Made by a program: the position numbers and the translations under genes | Notes under the pieces: generated by a model | Databases searched by the model: none | Seen by the model: only the letters and a program-made list of their open reading frames with translations | Told to the model about the DNA's origin: nothing | Assembly (NCBI RefSeq): GCF_036785885.1 | Contig: NC_092316.1 | Span: forward strand, 20,639,001-20,703,000 | From: Coffea arabica | Taxonomy: Eukaryota; Streptophyta; Magnoliopsida; Gentianales; Rubiaceae | Direction: 5' to 3' | Length of the DNA stretch: 64,000 nt | Shown here: positions 1 through 9,590 of the stretch, one piece after another | Numbering within the stretch: the first letter of the stretch is position 1 | Layout of the letters: the number at the start of each line of letters is the position of its first letter

Positions 1-113
1 GGAGACATAATTTTGAAAGGAAGGGAAGAACAAGGACCAAATATAAGTATAAATCCTTTTCCTGAACACAAGGACACCTTTGAGGCATCCACCTCCAATG
101 ACGAAGTTTGAAG
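1..113 (+). pseudogene. possible gag remnant of the Ogre/Tat element
   Basis: One frame reads K-G-R-E-E-Q-G-P-N-I-S-I-N-P-F-P-E-H-K and reaches a stop near 111-113. I recall similar Asn/Pro-rich wording from the end of Gag in Tat/Ogre polyproteins, but the match is from memory and short. If right, most of protease, RT, RNase H and integrase has been lost between here and 504. The sequence in between (about 114-503) has no readable frame; around 370-450 it contains decayed short repeats of an AAATCCCTTCATT type. Confidence 0.3.
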
Positions 114-503
114 GTCTTGAAGAGCTCTTCACAATTTGGATGGCTGACTATCTTCCCTCTCGAAGGGAATTTTGATAAATCTAGGGGTTGTCATTGGCTA
201 AAATTCATGAAAACTTTTTCTTGCATATGTACATAGCTTAATGAAAGCATCTTTTGCAATTTGATTATTTGTTTATTTGATTATTGTTTTGATTTTTTTG
301 TTAATGGCCAAAGGTGAAGTTATTTGACTCTTTGAATTGAATATCACTGTTTTGGAATTTGATGAAACCCTTTATTGAAAATCCCTCCATTAAAAAGCCC
401 TCATTGAGAAATTCCTTCATTGATAAATCCCTTCATTCGAGAAAATCTCTTTCCAGCCAGGTTGGAAGTTGATTGGTTAAAACAGTGTCATTAACGATTG
501 ATT

Positions 504-759
504 CGGATTGATGAAAAGGAGTTGAATGCTATCTGCCATGACCAATATTGTCAAAATGCATGGCCTATGTTCATAACAAAAGGGTCCGCCACCGATATCC
601 TGAAGAAGGGAACAAAGTGCTAATGTGATTCAAATTGACAAAGTTTATTGGATGTTCAAGAGGTATTGCCTGGAGGAGTACTCATTTTGGGCAGAGATGG
701 AAGGACAGACGTTCCCTCGACCTATCAACTCAGACATGTGTAAGAAATTCTTTATTTGA
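504..759 (+). pseudogene. Ogre/Tat polyprotein C-terminus (post-integrase tail), decayed
   Basis: The frame starting at 504 reads R-I-D-E-K-E-L-N-A-I-C-H-D-Q-Y-C-Q. After a one-base shift near 560 it continues A-Y-V-H-N-K-R-V-R-H-R-Y-P-E-E-G-N-K-V-L. The last segment (694-759) reads E-M-E-G-Q-T-F-P-R-P-I-N-S-D-M-C and then a TGA stop at 757-759. An N-A-I-C-H-x-Q stretch, a basic R-V-R-x-R stretch and a final P-R-P-I-N-S-D are features I associate with the end of Tat/Ogre Gag-Pol. At least one frameshift and one internal stop make it non-functional. Confidence 0.7.
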
Positions 760-879
760 TTATGCAAATTCCTTCTAGGAAATCATGCAAGAGACGAGGC
801 AAAGTCAGGCCATCTTCCTTTCCAATCAAAACATTTCATCCCTAGTCGTCCCTTTTGAGTTATAAGAACAATAATTTTT

Positions 880-1140
880 TTTTCGTTTGGCAGCCCCTGA
901 AGATTGCAAACCCCACACTGGGGCAAATTCATTTTGAAAAGAGATGATTAGAAGGGGAAAGCCCTACACTGGGGCAAATTTATTTTTGAAAATGCAAAAA
1001 AGAGAAAGGAAAAGAAAAGGAAGAAAGAACCCCACACTGGGGCAAATTTAGTTTTGAAGAAAAAATGCAAAAAGTAAGAAGAATGCAATGAAGAAATTGC
1101 AAAGAAAGAAAATCCAATCAAACTGGGGCAAAATTTTCCT
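880..1140 (+). repeat. short repeat CCCACACTGGGGCAAATTT, four copies
   Basis: Near-identical units centred on ACTGGGGCAAAT occur near 915, 967, 1034 and 1120, separated by purine-rich spacers (GAAAAAGAAAGG types). The unit contains CCC-ACACT-GGGG and could fold into a tiny stem-loop. It lies just after the polyprotein stop, as tandem repeats do in Ogre/Tat 3' regions. The following 1140-2370 has no credible gene; its open frames have no domain and overlap on both strands. Confidence 0.7.
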
Positions 1141-2370
1141 CAGTTTCGTTCAAAATGGGAAATAATTTCAAAATGATGCAATCTCAGGCTATTTCACACC
1201 CTTGTCATCAAAATTTGCTTTCAAGCCTCAACTTTTCTTGAAAAACACCTCACCTGACTTCATTTCAAAAGCCCAAAGTCCTGGCTTTCGTCATTTGCCG
1301 TATTTTCTATTGGGAAATTTGCTAATCAACTGGCAAGTGATGTCCATAATGCCTTCGCCTAATCTTACAAGGGAAGCGCATTTTACTGATGTCAGAAATC
1401 TTAAACTCATACTCCTGAGGCGATTAAGGTTGAGCTCTTCCATTGCTTCCTTAGGTGAAAACCCGAAAGGGCGCCAAGGTAGGATTTCTGCAATGAGCAA
1501 GCACAAAGAGGAACAACTGGTGGTTTGGTCCATTTGGACTTCTCCTCATTTTTGTCATACCTCTGCCAATATTGAATTCCAGAACAAGGATATTCAGAGA
1601 TTCGAATACGCGTCCTGGGGCCAAAACTGGGTCATTTTGTAAAACATTCTTTGGCAAATTCATTCTCAAGAAACTCATTTTTACCAAATTTCTTGCATTC
1701 ATGGCATTTTTGTAGAATTTAAACACAATTAGTTGTGAGTGCATTCTTGTGCATATTCATTTTTACATGACATGTGAATTTTTCTTGCATACCTCATTCT
1801 TTATCATTGAACTGTGGTAAATGACAACCCCCGTGGTTTACTCGAAGCATACTTGGGTTCAGTCATCTCTTAAAAAGGGCTAAGGTGCAACCAAGCCAAT
1901 TACGAAGGCTTCGCAATATGGCAAAATGCTTACCCGGTCAGTCTGGAAAAGCAGAGACATTTGAAATGATAAATCCAACCAAGTCAGATGCCGCGGCCAA
2001 CTTTGACGAAGGCATCAAAAGGCTTATGTTTACACGATTCTCAAAAGGCAAACGGATCAAATGATGGTGGCAATTCTTTTATTTTTTCTCTTTTGCAGGA
2101 AAATTCCATGCATGGACGAAAACAATCACACCTCGCACTGGAATCGGTGTTGGAAGGTGTCCTCTGGTGAACAAAGGCAAATCGAAAATGTTGCAAGTAA
2201 ATTTGATCAAGAGGTGCAACAGCATGGCGATACAGAATCAGCAACAGACTCAAGTTGCAAAAATCCATCATACTAGGGCAAATTATTTTGTTGGAAAGAT
2301 TCTCAAAAGTCGAAAAGAAAAGCGAAAAGAAAAATCACCAAACAAAAATCAAAAATCAAATCAAGTTCGT

Positions 2371-3240
2371 CTCGGCAGGACCGGGTTTTATCCCGCTGAC
2401 CGCCAATTTCGGCAGGACCGGGTTTTATCCCGCTGACCGCTTATTTCGGCAGGATCAAATTGGGACCGGGTTTCATCCCGCCAATCTCGGCAGGACCGGG
2501 TATAATCCCGTTGACCGCTTTTTATCAAATTGGGACCGGGTTTCATCCCGCCAATCTCGGCAGGACCGGGTATAATCCCGCTGACCGCTTTTTATCAAAT
2601 TGGGACCAGGTTTCATTCCGCCAATCTCGGCAGGACCGGGTATAATCCCGCTGACCGCTTTTTATCAAATTGGGACCAGGTTTCATTCCGCCAATCTCGG
2701 CAGGACCGGGTATAATCCCGGCAGGACCATCCCGTTGACCGCTTTTTATCAAATTGGGACCGGGTTTCATCCCGCCAATCTCGGCAGGACCGGGTATAAT
2801 CCCGCTGACCACTTTTTATCAAATTGGGATCGGGTTTCATCCCGCCAATCTCGGCAGGACCGGGTATAATCCCGCTGACCGCTTTTTATCAAATTGGGAC
2901 CGGGTTTCATCCCGCCAATCTCGGCAGGACCGGGTATAATCCCGCTGACCGCTTTTTATCAAATTCGGCAGGACCGGGTATAATCCCGCTGACCGCTTTT
3001 TATCAAATTGGGACCGGGTTTCATCCCGCCAATTCATCCCGCCAATCTCGGCAGGACCGGGTATAATCCCGCTGACCGCTTTTTATCAAATTGGGACCGG
3101 GTTTCATCCCGCAAATCTCGGCAGGACCGGGTATAATCCCGCTGACCGCTTTTTTCGTTGGGACCGGGTTTCATCCCGCCAACCTCGGCAGGATCGGGTA
3201 TTATCCCACTGGTCGATCATCATGGCAGGTTCGGGTTTAA
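2371..3240 (+). repeat. 70-bp tandem repeat array in Ogre 3' region
   Basis: A 70-bp unit starting CTCGGCAGGACCGGGTATAA repeats with start points at 2486, 2556, 2626 and 2696, then with small insertions and deletions to about 3240. The first two units (2371-2460) are a shorter variant. Each full unit contains two mini inverted repeats of the form CGGG-N6-CCCG, with loops TATAAT and TTTCAT. Open frames cross the array on both strands only because the period and base composition avoid stops; they are translations of the repeat, not genes. Confidence 0.95.
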
Positions 3241-3365
3241 TCCCACTGACCAATTCATTACTGGGGCAAATCTGTGGATACGTTTTCAAATAAAGTCTTA
3301 TACAGTTTTCTTCATACAATCCCATTTGAATTTCCTATCTCTAGTCAATCCCACTTTTATATTTC

Positions 3366-3551
3366 TGTCCGGGTCTATCCCGTGGGTCTATCCCAATTTT
3401 AAATTCCTGTTCGGGTCAGTCCCATTTTAAATCCCTGCTCGGGTCAGTCCCGTTTTAAATTTCTGTTCGGGTCAGTCCCGTTTTCAATTCTGGTTCGGGT
3501 CAGTCCCGTTTTATTTATCATGTTCGGGTCAGTCCCGTATTAGAATTCCTG
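3366..3551 (+). repeat. 28-bp tandem repeat array (CGGGTCAGTCCCG unit)
   Basis: A unit of about 28 bp with core TTCGGGTCAGTCCCGTTTTA is repeated about six times (unit starts near 3406, 3434, 3462 and onward). The core is CGGG-TCAGT-CCCG, a five-base-loop version of the mini hairpins in the preceding 70-bp array. The spacer between the hairpins is unrelated in the two arrays. Confidence 0.85.
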
Positions 3552-3590
3552 TTCGTTGGAATCTTTTGCAGCCCAATAACACAGGTAAGT

Positions 3591-3663
3591 ATTTGGTGTC
3601 TACTTCTTTGTCTCAAGTTTTTTCAAAACTCAGACAAAGAGGGGCAAACTGTAGACACCAAAT
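3591..3663 (+). promoter_or_regulatory. nested inverted repeat spanning polypurine tract and LTR start
   Basis: ATTTGGTGTCTAC (3591-3603) is the exact reverse complement of GTAGACACCAAAT (3651-3663), the first bases of the LTR after its initial T. Inside it TCTTTGTCT (3605-3613) pairs with AGACAAAGA (3632-3640), and AGTTTT (3616-3621) pairs with AAAACT (3625-3630) around a three-base loop. The polypurine tract lies in the right half. RNA or single-stranded DNA could therefore fold into one long hairpin exactly at the site of plus-strand priming. Confidence 0.8.
3632..3649 (+). promoter_or_regulatory. polypurine tract of Ogre element
   Basis: AGACAAAGAGGGGCAAAC lies immediately before the LTR start TGTAGACACC at 3650. 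A purine-rich run at this position primes plus-strand DNA synthesis in LTR retrotransposons. It fixes the element's orientation as + and marks the following LTR as the 3' copy. Confidence 0.8.
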
Positions 3664-4160
3664 TTTGAATAATTTTATGTGGCATCTATTTCATGATTTT
3701 CATTTTAGATTGCTTGCATTCGTTGTTTACTTTTAGTTTTAATTTTTAGTTTTAGCTTTTAAGTTTAAAATTAGCGTAGAGTTTTTAGGAAAAAGAAAAG
3801 GAAAACATCAAAAATATGTTGTAGTCATTTTGTTCAATGCTTTCTTGAAAAGAAAAATTCAAAAAATAGGCTGTTGTTGGATTGGAAAAATGAAAAAAAG
3901 GAAAAAAAAAAAGGGAAAAAGGGAAAATTTGTTCACAAAAATATGCTTATTTCTTTAAATGCAATCTTTGGGCACTTTAGTTATTTTTATTAAGTTATTT
4001 TGAGAAAAAGAAAATAATGAAAAGAGAAAAATTGAAAATTAAAAAATGGCCATTTTTTGTTTAGTGTTTTGTTTAAAATTATTTTTGTTTTGTTATAATT
4101 ATTATTACCTGGTTTGTGTAATTTTGTTATTATCATTTCTGTAATTATCAGGTTGTTCCT

Positions 4161-4191
<31 letters not shown>

Positions 4192-4298
4192 GCGACTGCA
4201 AGCTGCGTTTTTTTGCAGCTTGCAAGGAGAGGCTTCGGGCAGCCCTTGGCTGCAAATACAAAAGAAGTGGCTGGGGGGTTTTAGGGTTGGATGCCCCA

Positions 4299-4306
4299 TA
4301 TAAATA
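4299..4306 (+). promoter_or_regulatory. TATA box of the Ogre LTR
   Basis: CCCCATATAAATAGAA contains TATAAATA, a good plant TATA element, about 650 bp into the LTR and just upstream of a purine-rich leader. This is where an RNA polymerase II promoter of an LTR would sit. Activity is inferred. Confidence 0.5.
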
Positions 4307-6788
4307 GAATGGAAAACTACAGCCGCAAGGGGGATGGGCATTGGAGCAAAGGTTGAGCAAAAGAAACCCACGGGGAAAAATCTGAGCCAAGGGAAACGGC
4401 TGTAGAGAGGAGCCAACGGGGAAGAAAAGAAAAAGAAAGAGAGAAAAGGGAGAGAGTCGGGGGGAGAAGAAAACAGAAAAGGAAGGAAGTTTTTCTTTGG
4501 GGTGGACGGCTAAGAAGAACTGAGAAAACAAGAGAGAGTGAGAGGTAGGCAGTGGCAAAATCTTTGGCCGAAAGAAAAAGCTCGACGGCTGGGAGGAGTT
4601 TGGGTTTGCAAGAAGGTGACCGACCCTTATCGTCATTGTTCTGTTGACGCCCCTTTGAAGATCCGGCAAAAACTATCTCAGCTTTCCCGAGATCATCCGC
4701 ACGTTCCTTTCTTGGATTGAGGTATTGCATTCACCTTCCGTAGTTTAAAGCTGCCCTCTTTAGTCATTTGCTTACATTTTTTTTGCTGTTTACTGGTTCC
4801 GTTTTGGCTTCAATACGTTGGTTGATTCTTATTTGGGGTAATGAAAAATCTGGAGTTTGGGAGCTAATGAAATGAGGGTTTCATTCGGGTTTTGTATGAA
4901 AACATACGCATGAGAGGAGCATCGAGTTCACAGAATAAAGTTTGCAGCTTTGATCTCTACATGCTTAGACTCTTTGGGCTGGGTTTGAAAGACGGAAACC
5001 CAGGAACTTTTGGGGTTGATTCCCCTTATTTTTTTGCTGTCTTTGTGCTGGAGTCATGTGTTGGTTTAGTAAAATTGAAAAGCCCAGAAAAATGGACGTA
5101 AAGCTTCAAGCAAGTGCGCTTTGATGTTTCCTCGATTGCCGCTGCTCCATTTCTTGTTGAAATTGCAGAAAATTCTTGAAAATTTTGCATGCTTGGGTGA
5201 TGAAAATTATGTGATCTCACTGCTTATGATTACAGCTTGATGACTGGTTCAGTTTTTAAGAGGAATTTGCATATTAAAAATACAGGAAATGAAAAGAAAG
5301 CTGCAGCAAAACTGTAACTGGAAAATGCAGAAATATTTTCAATATTTGTGAATCATCTTTCTCTCGTTTGTTCATTTGTTCCAGTAGCTATCTTCCAGTT
5401 GAGCTATGAATTTTTGTCAAACACTTTAAACATCTTGGCTTGGTTTTTTAAATGGGTCTTGATCTGATTGCCTCGCCTGTTGTGATGATAAGTTGGCAAG
5501 TACTTGGCTGATTCATATTATTTAGGGGGATAAGGAAAAGGCTGCTAAGCTGCGGTAGAGAATCAGAAGTAAAGAAAACAGCTTTTTAAGGAAATTTGCA
5601 TGATCTCAACTTAAGCTTTGCATGGTTGAACGCTGAGTGTTGCTGCTTGTCTGACTTTAGATTCAGGCTTTGATGTTTGGGGTTAAAAGTTTTCGATCAA
5701 AGTGTTTGAAGTCCACATACAAGAAAGGAAATGAAAGCTGCGGTTGCATCTTGTTTTTGTTGTAGAAAGTTGCAGCAGTTTTGGTTCTTCGAATGGTTTG
5801 CATGCTGTCCCAGAATTTTACATGAAACTTTTCTAAGTTTTCTACCTGTTTGGATGATGGTGATCATGTAGTTTGCTGCTAGTTTAAAGCTTTCATATTT
5901 GGGTTTGAGAACTGAACTTGAAAGCAAGTTATGTGTGCTGTTTTTCTTTCGGTTGCTGATGGTTTAACAGGAAGTGTTGCAGAAACAAGTTCCTACGTAG
6001 TTGCATGAAGTTTGCATGCAAATCTTCCTAGAAATTTGCAGTTGGCTCCCTTACATTTCCCATGACGCCACTAAGGCCCAAAATAAAAAGAAGTCATTCA
6101 ATTTGATCCCTCTTGAATGTCAATTTCCTTTAGCATGTTTTAATTTGTTTTTGGACAGATTGCTTGGGGTCTTTAGGATGGATTTTGAGTACTTAATGTG
6201 TTCTTGATAAAATTTAGCTTTGATTTGGATCCTTAGTGGAATCTTGAGTCTTTTGTGATTTGAATGTAGCAAATTGATTTTATTCAACTTGGTGGTTGTA
6301 TGATTGAGTTTTAGAGGTGTCGCCTTAAGGTTTTAATTTTAATTTCTTTCCTATTCGATAAATTGATCCCTCAAATTTTCTTTTCCCTTTCAAATTGGGT
6401 CTTTAATCATTTTTCTATTTTAGAATTTTGATTAATGATTCATTTTTGCTTGGAATTCATGCATTATTTGATCATTTCTAAGTTGCAAAGTGAGGACGGA
6501 TTCGATGTTTGATGGATTCCGATTGTCATATTTGTCTTTTATCATTATATTGGTGCATTAATCCTTTCCTTTGAATGGTTTTAGCCCAAATTAGCTTCTT
6601 CTTTAGTGACCACAGCCCAAGTTGAGTCTTGTTCACCTTACTAGCATTACACATGGGGGGAGGTACAATTTCTCTTATCCCTTTTTGTCTCTCCTATGTG
6701 ACCTTATGTGTTATGTGAATATGCCTGTCTACTTCGCTTTCCTTACCTCCCTGCGTGCATTTACTTGCTTTTTACTTTTATTTAAGTT

Positions 6789-6948
6789 TTCATGGGGAAT
6801 GTGTACACCTCTTGGCTTGTAATAGATAGTGCTCGGAGAGCAGCTGGTCCATTCACCCTTTCCCTTTTATGCTTTTATGGGGTATGTGTACACCTCTTGG
6901 CTTGTAATAGATAGGGCTCGGAGAGCATCTGGTCCACTTCCCCTTCCC
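6789..6948 (+). repeat. 85-bp direct duplication inside the Ogre LTR
   Basis: The block ATGGGGAATGTGTACACCTC (from about 6792) recurs 85 bp later as ATGGGGTATGTGTACACCTC, and both copies continue through TTGGCTTGTAATAGATAG and GCTCGGAGAGCA to CTGGTCCA. The copies differ at only a few positions, so the duplication is recent relative to decay elsewhere in the LTR. Confidence 0.85.
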
Positions 6949-8292
6949 CTTGCTTGCTTGTTTTTGTTGCTACATGTTTAATTGCTTTATTAGGCTCTTG
7001 CATCTAGTCGAGCATGCTAAATGCTATGTGCTATGTGTTTACGAGTGTTTTGGCATGTCTACTTGCTTTCATAGCCATGAATGAATGGAATAGATGAATG
7101 TACGTTTCCGCTAGTCCAACGCTAGTCGGAATTCATAGAATGGGCTAGTCCAACGCTAGACCCTTAGGGATTTCCCCTCATTAGCATATCATTTGCTTGT
7201 TCACCACATATCACGCATTTTCCTTAGTTTTATCATTTGGCATGATCCTCGAACCCGTTTTCCCTCCATTTTAGGATTTTTGCATTTCATGCTAGTTATA
7301 GGGTTCATTTTGCTTGAGTGTCCCCTTCTGATAAGGGAAACGAGCGAGTGTGGCTACTCGATAGCCTTAGCACGCTAGTTTTGCCTTCTAATCAAAGGGA
7401 AAATCAAGTCGAAAAGTTAGGAGTCCACCCCCGTACCCGACTTGTTGCATTCCTCTAGGGTCATACTTTCATTTTTATCACCTACATACTCTCTTAACCA
7501 CATTTCTTCACATTTCTCAAACCATACTTTTACTATATTTTACCTATCACTTTCTTATTTTCACTTCACAAATGAAATTCCACTTTACCTTATATATCTA
7601 TTATTCTATTTTCATACACTTGCACACGAAAACACTTGAATTTGTTTTACAATTTCACACAAGCACCTTTATACAATTTCGCACACTTGCACTTGCATTT
7701 CTTGCATCTTTCATACACTTTCACACTTGCACGCTTGAATCTCATTTGCATTAATCGACCTCTATGAGGTTTTCCTTTGTTGGCCGCCACAATTCATGTG
7801 GTTTGGGACCAAAAACCTCACAAGAGACATCGTAGAATTTAGGATTGCATTTTTCCTTCCGTTTTGCATTCATATAGTCATATCCAACGTGCGAACATAT
7901 ATTGGGTAGAAAATTAGGAAAGGTAAGGTTAAGTCGCGCAACTAGCCTTGGCTAGGTCAAAGGGGTGCCTTGGATTCTATCCTTGCCTTCCCCTTTGTCA
8001 AACGTGACCCCCGAACCTTTTTCTTTGGCTTACGTGGATTAGGAGTCGTTTTAAAAAGGGTTTTACTACTTTGTCTTTAAAAAACACTTTTTGGGTGACT
8101 TGGTACACCCCAAATCTATACCAAGTGGCGACTCCGTTTTCATATTTAAAAAACCCTTTTTAAAATTTCATTTGGCCAAATCGTCGCTTTCCAAAGTCCC
8201 ATGGCCTTTTTACTTTTCATTTTGCACACGTTCACACCACACTTCACACACACATCACATCACATTCACCATTCAAAAAGTGGGGCGCGACA

Positions 8293-8603
8293 CCTTGGGC
8301 TCCGCCGGAGGAATCATGGGGAGACTTGGGAGGGGAGGCGGCGGTAGCCTGCCGCCCGATGTAGGCATCGAGCTCGGCTACCTCCTCAACGGCTCGGGCT
8401 GAGGGAAAGTGGGCGGATGGAGAACTCATGATGACTATGGGGTCTAGCAGGTCGGGGTTAGAAGCAGAGGAAGAGGAAGGCGGAGGAGGGGAAGGCGACG
8501 GCGAGGATGAAGATGAAGATGAGGAAGAAATGAAGATTCTGGTGGCTCTGCGACGGACCAGGGACAGGGAGGCGGTGGAAGTAACGTCGGAGTGACCCGA
8601 CAT
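8293..8603 (-). pseudogene. Ser/Pro-rich ORF start cut off by the Ogre insertion (unrecognised)
   Basis: On the minus strand an ATG at 8603 opens a frame M-S-G-H-S-D-V-T, an Arg-rich stretch, a run of serines and prolines, then M-S-S-P-S-A-H-F-P-S-A-R-A-V-E-E-V-A-E-L-D and A-Y-I-G-R. It runs uninterrupted to 8293, where the Ogre LTR begins. The rest of the ORF would lie beyond the Ogre 5' LTR, outside the window. I do not recognise the protein. Its GC content is much higher than the surroundings, and it follows an LTR-like leader, so the N-terminus of a retroelement Gag is my preferred reading; a truncated host gene is the alternative. Confidence 0.4.
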
Positions 8604-9590
8604 AAAAAGCAGAAGGTGGCAGAAGGTAAGAGAGACGCTGCAAAGAGGAAGAGGGTTCGCAGAAGGGACTTACTGATACCGATCAAGGCAGAGAGGGGAT
8701 AGAGAACTCGCCGGAATCTGGACACGGGGCATCGGAAGTTGCTGGGAAATGGAAATGCGAGTGCACAAGGAGAACGGTAATGCAAAATGCACGAGGGGAG
8801 GGAAAAATGGCAAATGGAGCTGATTGAAATCTGGCAACCACTATTTATGAGGGGAGAAAGGGGGGAAAAACGGTTGCGTGAATTTGAACCGACCCCCATG
8901 TGAACGTATTTAATGTTGGTACGGAAACCGAAGAGGTGTGACAACTGAAAGGACGCGGGTGCAGAGCCCCTGTGACAGCACTGTGACCAGAGGTGGCGTT
9001 GGCAGGTGAGTGCGCGGCGCTGGCCTCCCACGTGGCAGGGTTAGATTAGGTCTGCCTGACAGCCCTACCTAATCTAGGGGGCTAGTGCAGAGGCCCTGTT
9101 CTGGGCCCGACCACGTGGCAGCCCAGCTATGGTCGAGCTGGGCCTCAGCCTTCAGCCCTTCCACGATCGCCTTGGGCCGCCTCGCCGCTAGGGTTCCAAA
9201 GGGCTCTGGGAGAGGACCCCGGAAAGACCGGAAGAGATCCCCCATAGATCGGGATTGGGAGCTATTCCGGGCAAGTCCCGCATCGTGCGGAGGTCGGACT
9301 CTCTTGACAAGCATAAATGGTAACTTTCACCACTCCGACAAGGAACGAAAACAACCCGCTCAATACACTCTGACTACCCTATTTCCCGTGAACCCTACTC
9401 ACCGGAAAACTTATTTGGCCATCGGAGTGCCCTCGGGGACCACCCTCGGGCCCCCCTCTGTTAGCTCGTTCTTATCTGTTTTGCAGGCTTGGAGTCAGCT
9501 CCTCCATCAGCATCCCGAGCTGGTCAGGTCAGCTCGTCCCGGGGAAGTTCCGTGCTTCTTCAGGGAGCATCTCTATTAAATGACTAGCTG
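8604..9590 (-). repeat. GC-rich LTR- or promoter-like leader upstream of the truncated ORF
   Basis: Read on the minus strand, this block has a TATA-like TCATAAATAG (8841-8850), a pyrimidine-rich leader and CGGTATCAGTAAG near 8672-8684, which resembles both a tRNA-Met primer site (GGTATCAG) and a splice donor. The ORF start at 8603 follows. The block is GC-rich and ends sharply near 9590 in AT-rich DNA. No second copy is in the window, so its LTR status is inferred. The + strand frame 9085-9579 has no recognisable domain. Confidence 0.35.

Larger units (their letters stand above)
1..8292 (+). mobile_element. Ogre/Tat-type Ty3/Gypsy retrotransposon, 3' portion
   Basis: Only the 3' part lies in the window. 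In order it shows a possible gag trace (1-113), a decayed polyprotein C-terminus (504-759), a long non-coding 3' region with several tandem-repeat families (about 880-3550), a polypurine tract (3632-3649) and a 4.6-kb LTR (3650-8292) starting TGTAGACACC and ending GCGACA. The very long LTR, the extended untranslated 3' region with tandem repeats and the LTR start are typical of Ogre/Tat elements. The coding part is far too short for a full 10-kb polyprotein, so the copy is internally deleted as well as mutated. It lies in a minus-strand ORF that stops exactly at 8293. The predicted 5-bp target duplication (CCTTG, 8293-8297) cannot be tested because the 5' end is outside the window. Confidence 0.85.
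3650..8292 (+). repeat. 3' LTR of the Ogre/Tat element (about 4.6 kb)
   Basis: The LTR begins TGTAGACACC after the polypurine tract and ends GCGCGACA at 8292, where an unrelated GC-rich sequence starts. Inside are a poly(A) run (4161-4184), a TATA-like box (4299), a purine-rich presumed leader (4370-4560), a long AT-rich stretch, a near-perfect 85-bp duplication (6789-6948), and a block at about 8090-8130 containing GGTGACTTGGTACACC and GTGGCGACTCCG, which I recall as conserved near the end of Tat/Ogre LTRs. There is no gene: open frames over 4148-4730 come from the purine and poly(A) runs. The end is inferred from the TG...CA rule and the break in the flanking ORF. Confidence 0.75.

Noticed and set aside
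1202..1744. Overlapping frames of 146, 97 and 80 codons on both strands
   Set aside because: They lie in the untranslated 3' region of the Ogre element between repeats and polyprotein end, and have no domain similarity I can see.
2255..3430. Repetitive Gly/Pro/Ile-rich frames on both strands that look like repeat proteins
   Set aside because: They are translations of the 70-bp tandem array; several frames on both strands are open at once, as expected when a 70-bp repeat lacks stops.
2371..3551. CRISPR-like regular repeats
   Set aside because: The spacers are as conserved as the repeats, the period is 70 or 28 bp without unique spacers, and the context is a plant retrotransposon.
4148..4730. 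Several long minus-strand frames with Phe/Ser-rich sequence
   Set aside because: They arise from the poly(A) and purine-rich leader of the Ogre LTR, overlap in different frames and have no domain.
8444..9031. 195-codon minus-strand frame overlapping the truncated ORF
   Set aside because: It lies in another frame over the GC-rich leader and has no start context or motif; the frame at 8603-8293 has the better protein character.
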